Source: Comamonas sp. lk (GTDB lineage Bacteria > Pseudomonadota > Gammaproteobacteria > Burkholderiales > Burkholderiaceae_C). From it: DNA of 64,000 nucleotides. Position 1 is the first letter of the stretch, and each line of letters opens with the position of its first letter. Shown here piece by piece: positions 57,228 through 64,000 of the stretch. A model generated the notes under the pieces. That model saw only the letters and a program-made list of their open reading frames with translations, made no database searches and was not told the DNA's origin. The stretch is from positions 62,001 through 126,000 of the forward strand of contig CAMATX010000001.1 in assembly GCA_945861345.1 (NCBI GenBank), written 5' to 3'. A program made the translations under genes and the position numbers.

Positions 57228-58039
57228 CAGCGCGCTCCGATTCCGAAATCCTGCGCCATCGGTGGCGCCGGGTAATGAAAGCGCACCGGGCCGTCGGCCA
57301 GGGCGTGCACATATTGGTAGACCAGCGGATCGGTGCTTTGGCGCACATGCTCGGGCGTGCCCTCGGTGGCGACGCGGCCGTTGGCCAAAATCACCACATG
57401 GTCGGCGATGCCAAAGGTTTGCTCCAGCTCGTGCGACACAAACACGCTGGTCAGGCCCATGGTGTCATTGAGCTGGCGGATCAGGTGGGCCGCCGTACCG
57501 AGCGAGATCGGGTCCAGGCCGGAAAACGGCTCGTCGTACATCACCAGCTCGGGGTCCAAGGCAATAGCGCGCGCCAGCGCAATGCGCCGGGCCATGCCGC
57601 CAGAGACTTCGCTGGGCATCAGATCACGGGCGCCGCGCAAACCGACGGCATCTAACTTCATGAGCACGATGTCACGGATCAGGTTTTCTGCCAGATCGGT
57701 GTGCTCACGCAAGGGGAAGGCGACGTTGTCAAAAACCGACAAATCCGCAAACAAAGCGCCAAACTGAAACAGCATGCCCATGCGCCGGCGGGCGCTGTAC
57801 AGGGCTGTCTGGTTCATGGCACCAATGTCTTGGCCGTCGAACAAAATCTGGCCCGCCTGGGCGCGGATTTGCCCGCCGATCAGGCGCAGCAAGGTGGTTT
57901 TCCCCCCGCCGCTGGCGCCCATGAGCGCCGTCACCTTGCCCCTAGGAATATGGAACGACGTGCCCTCCAGGACAACGCGTTCGCTGTACCCGAATGTCAG
58001 GTTGTCGATTTTTACGAGGGGGTCAAGAACGGCCGGCAT
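57227..58039 (-). CDS. mlaF: Lipid transport ATPase MlaF
   Basis: 270 aa ABC ATPase. Walker A GASGGGKTT, Q-loop FQFGALFADLSVFDNVAFPLREH, signature VSGGMARRIALARAI, Walker B LVMYDEPFSGLD and switch His in FVSHELEQTF. The C-terminal tail (about 30 residues) is where MlaF dimers swap contacts in E. coli. It is the first gene of mlaFEDACB; the 129-bp gap to gltD should hold its promoter. Confidence 0.96.
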   Translation of the reverse strand: MPAVLDPLVKIDNLTFGYSERVVLEGTSFHIPRGKVTALMGASGGGKTTLLRLIGGQIRAQAGQILFDGQDIGAMNQTALYSARRRMGMLFQFGALFADLSVFDNVAFPLREHTDLAENLIRDIVLMKLDAVGLRGARDLMPSEVSGGMARRIALARAIALDPELVMYDEPFSGLDPISLGTAAHLIRQLNDTMGLTSVFVSHELEQTFGIADHVVILANGRVATEGTPEHVRQSTDPLVYQYVHALADGPVRFHYPAPPMAQDFGIGAR

Positions 58040-58168
58040 GGTCTCAATAAGTAACCGGCCATCATAAGGGATCGCCGTGACGCGCAGGCCCAAACCACAG
58101 GGGAAACCCTTGCTTGGCTGGCGTCTTTGCACAGTTTTACGCCCGGTTTGCCGCCGGGCGCGGTCGCA

Positions 58169-59635
58169 TCAGCGCGGCAGGTCGCTCTGGCCCATCAAAA
58201 ATGCATCGACGGCGTGGGCCGCCTGGCGGCCCTCGCGGATGGCCCAGACCACCAGCGACTGGCCACGGCGCATATCGCCGGCAGCAAACACTTTGGCCAC
58301 GTTGGTGGCATAGGCGCCCTGGCCCTCGGTGCTGGCTTTGGCGTTGGCGCGGGCGTCTTTGGCCACGCCAAAAGCGTCCAAAACGCTGGCAACCGGATGC
58401 ACAAAGCCCATGGCCAGCAAGACCAAATCGGCTTGGTAGGTCTTTTCGGTGCCGGCAACTTCGACCAGCTTGCCCTCTTTCATTTCCACCTCGACGGTGG
58501 TCAGACTTTTGACTTTGCCTTTTTCACCGGCAAAAGACTTGGTCGAGACTGCGAATTCGCGCACGCAGCCCTCTTCGTGGCTGGAGCTGGTGCGCATTTT
58601 GAGGGGCCAATACGGCCAGGTGAGCGGACGGTCTTCCACTTCGGGCGGCTGGGGCATGACTTCAAATTGGGTCACACTGGCCGCACCATGGCGGTTGGAG
58701 GTGCCCACGCAGTCCGAGCCGGTATCGCCACCACCGATGACGATGACGTGCTTGCCGTCCGCGCGCAACTGGCCCGGGACTTTGTCGCCGGCGTTGAGTT
58801 TGTTTTGCTGGGGCAAGAATTCCATGGCGAAATGGATGCCGTCCAGCTCGCGCCCGGGCACCGGCAAATCGCGCGACTGCTCAGAGCCACCGGTCAGCAG
58901 CACGGCGTCAAAGTCCTTTTGCAGCTGCTTTGCCGTGATGCTTTCTTTGGCCCAGTTGGTGACCTTGGAGTCTTGGGGCCATTCGCCCACCAAAACGCCG
59001 GTGCGCACGGTGACGCCTTCGGCCTGCAATTGGGCCATGCGTCGGTCGATGTGCGACTTTTCCATCTTGAAATCCGGAATGCCGTAGCGCAGCAAGCCGC
59101 CGACGCGGTCGTTTTTCTCCAGCAAAGTCACCGCATGGCCGGCCCGCGCCAGTTGCTGGGCTGCCGCCATGCCCGCAGGGCCTGAGCCCACCACGGCCAC
59201 TTTTTTACCGGTCTGCACCGCTGCGGGCTGGGGCTGTACCCAGCCTTCGGCCCAGGCGCGGTCGATGATGGCGTGTTCTATGGACTTGATGCCAACCGCC
59301 TCGTCATTCACATTGAGCGTGCAGGCCGCCTCGCAGGGCGCGGGGCAGATGCGGCCGGTAAATTCGGGGAAATTATTGGTGCTGTGCAAAACCTCAATGG
59401 CCTGCTTCCAGTCGCCCTGGAACACCAGGTCGTTGAAATCGGGAATGATGTTGTTGACCGGGCAGCCGCTATTGCAAAACGGGGTGCCGCAGTCCATGCA
59501 GCGCGCGCCTTGAATTTTGGCCTGCTCGGCGTCGAGCCCAATAACAAATTCTTTGTAGTTCTTGACGCGCGTGGCCACCGCCTGGTAGCCCTCCTCGATG
59601 CGCTCAAATTCCATGAATCCGGTAACTTTTCCCAT
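58169..59635 (-). CDS. gltD: Glutamate synthase small subunit GltD
   Basis: 488 aa. N-terminal cysteine clusters ([16 protein letters not shown], then CPAPCEAAC) bind two [4Fe-4S] centres. The FAD site is [16 protein letters not shown] and the NADPH site [15 protein letters not shown]. It passes electrons from NADPH to GltB. A 7-bp GC hairpin (58140-58160) follows the stop but lacks a U-tract, so termination there is uncertain. 45 bp follow gltB. Confidence 0.97.
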   Translation of the reverse strand: MGKVTGFMEFERIEEGYQAVATRVKNYKEFVIGLDAEQAKIQGARCMDCGTPFCNSGCPVNNIIPDFNDLVFQGDWKQAIEVLHSTNNFPEFTGRICPAPCEAACTLNVNDEAVGIKSIEHAIIDRAWAEGWVQPQPAAVQTGKKVAVVGSGPAGMAAAQQLARAGHAVTLLEKNDRVGGLLRYGIPDFKMEKSHIDRRMAQLQAEGVTVRTGVLVGEWPQDSKVTNWAKESITAKQLQKDFDAVLLTGGSEQSRDLPVPGRELDGIHFAMEFLPQQNKLNAGDKVPGQLRADGKHVIVIGGGDTGSDCVGTSNRHGAASVTQFEVMPQPPEVEDRPLTWPYWPLKMRTSSSHEEGCVREFAVSTKSFAGEKGKVKSLTTVEVEMKEGKLVEVAGTEKTYQADLVLLAMGFVHPVASVLDAFGVAKDARANAKASTEGQGAYATNVAKVFAAGDMRRGQSLVVWAIREGRQAAHAVDAFLMGQSDLPR

Positions 59636-59680
59636 GGTGCTGGTCCTGTGTGATCGGTGGTGTCGGTTGGGTCCGCGCGC

Positions 59681-64000
<4,320 letters not shown>

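Noticed and set aside
58140..58160. 7-bp GC hairpin after gltD as a terminator.
   Set aside because: The minus-strand sequence after the stem is GTAAAACTG, not a U-tract, so intrinsic termination is not supported.

Overview
The window looks like the chromosome of a Burkholderiales betaproteobacterium, most likely a Comamonadaceae member of the Rhodoferax type. The evidence is the G+C-rich, densely packed coding, the syntenic run sspB-sspA-petCBA-(pdxA-nif3)-degQ-tatCBA-HIT-hisEI...hisG-bolA-mla-gltDB, a PVWY-type cytochrome b, and a metal-reducer/oxidiser style MtrA/MtrB cytochrome-porin pair. All of this is read from sequence; no database search was possible.

Left part (1-12 kb, minus strand): an apparently single-purpose run transcribed right to left. 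A NarX/NarL-type sensor kinase and response regulator are followed by a monohaem cytochrome c, a decahaem MtrA-like cytochrome, an MtrB-like outer-membrane barrel, a tetrahaem NapC/CymA-like quinol dehydrogenase, and the cytochrome c maturation genes ccmABCDE and most of ccmF (cut by the window edge). Together they could move electrons between the quinone pool and an extracellular acceptor or donor and supply the haem ligation needed. 12-19 kb holds a transglutaminase plus an ATP-grasp/alpha-E protein, a lone HyuA-type hydantoinase/oxoprolinase and a divergent CocE/NonD hydrolase.

Middle part (19-34.4 kb) is accessory. A six-gene minus-strand operon encodes an exported caspase-like protease (with an EF-hand-like loop and a DUF4384-like C-terminus), an OmpA-like protein, a zinc-ribbon membrane protein, two paralogous secreted proteins and a small lipoprotein. 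It faces a second exported caspase-like protein across a 107-bp intergenic region. This is the best candidate for an undescribed system. Then come three toxin-antitoxin modules (two HigBA-like, one BrnTA), two lipoprotein prolyl isomerases, a TonB-dependent receptor with a perfect 22-bp palindrome in front, a CarH/LitR-like B12-binding regulator (a predicted photoreceptor) facing a winged-helix gene, a decayed duplication of the FKBP locus, and a truncated tyrosine integrase beside tRNA-Thr(UGU).

Right part (34.4-64 kb) is core genome: sspAB, the cytochrome bc1 operon petABC with its terminator, pdxA, a NIF3-family gene, a DegQ/DegS protease, tatABC, a HIT protein, the histidine operon (hisGDCBHA, a hexose-6-phosphate mutarotase, hisF, then hisIE), bolA, a YadGH-like ABC exporter, the lipid-transport operon mlaFEDACB, and gltD plus most of gltB (cut by the right edge). 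Unusual points are a yefM-yoeB toxin-antitoxin pair placed on the opposite strand between hisF and hisI, the mutarotase inside the his operon, and no murA between bolA and hisG.
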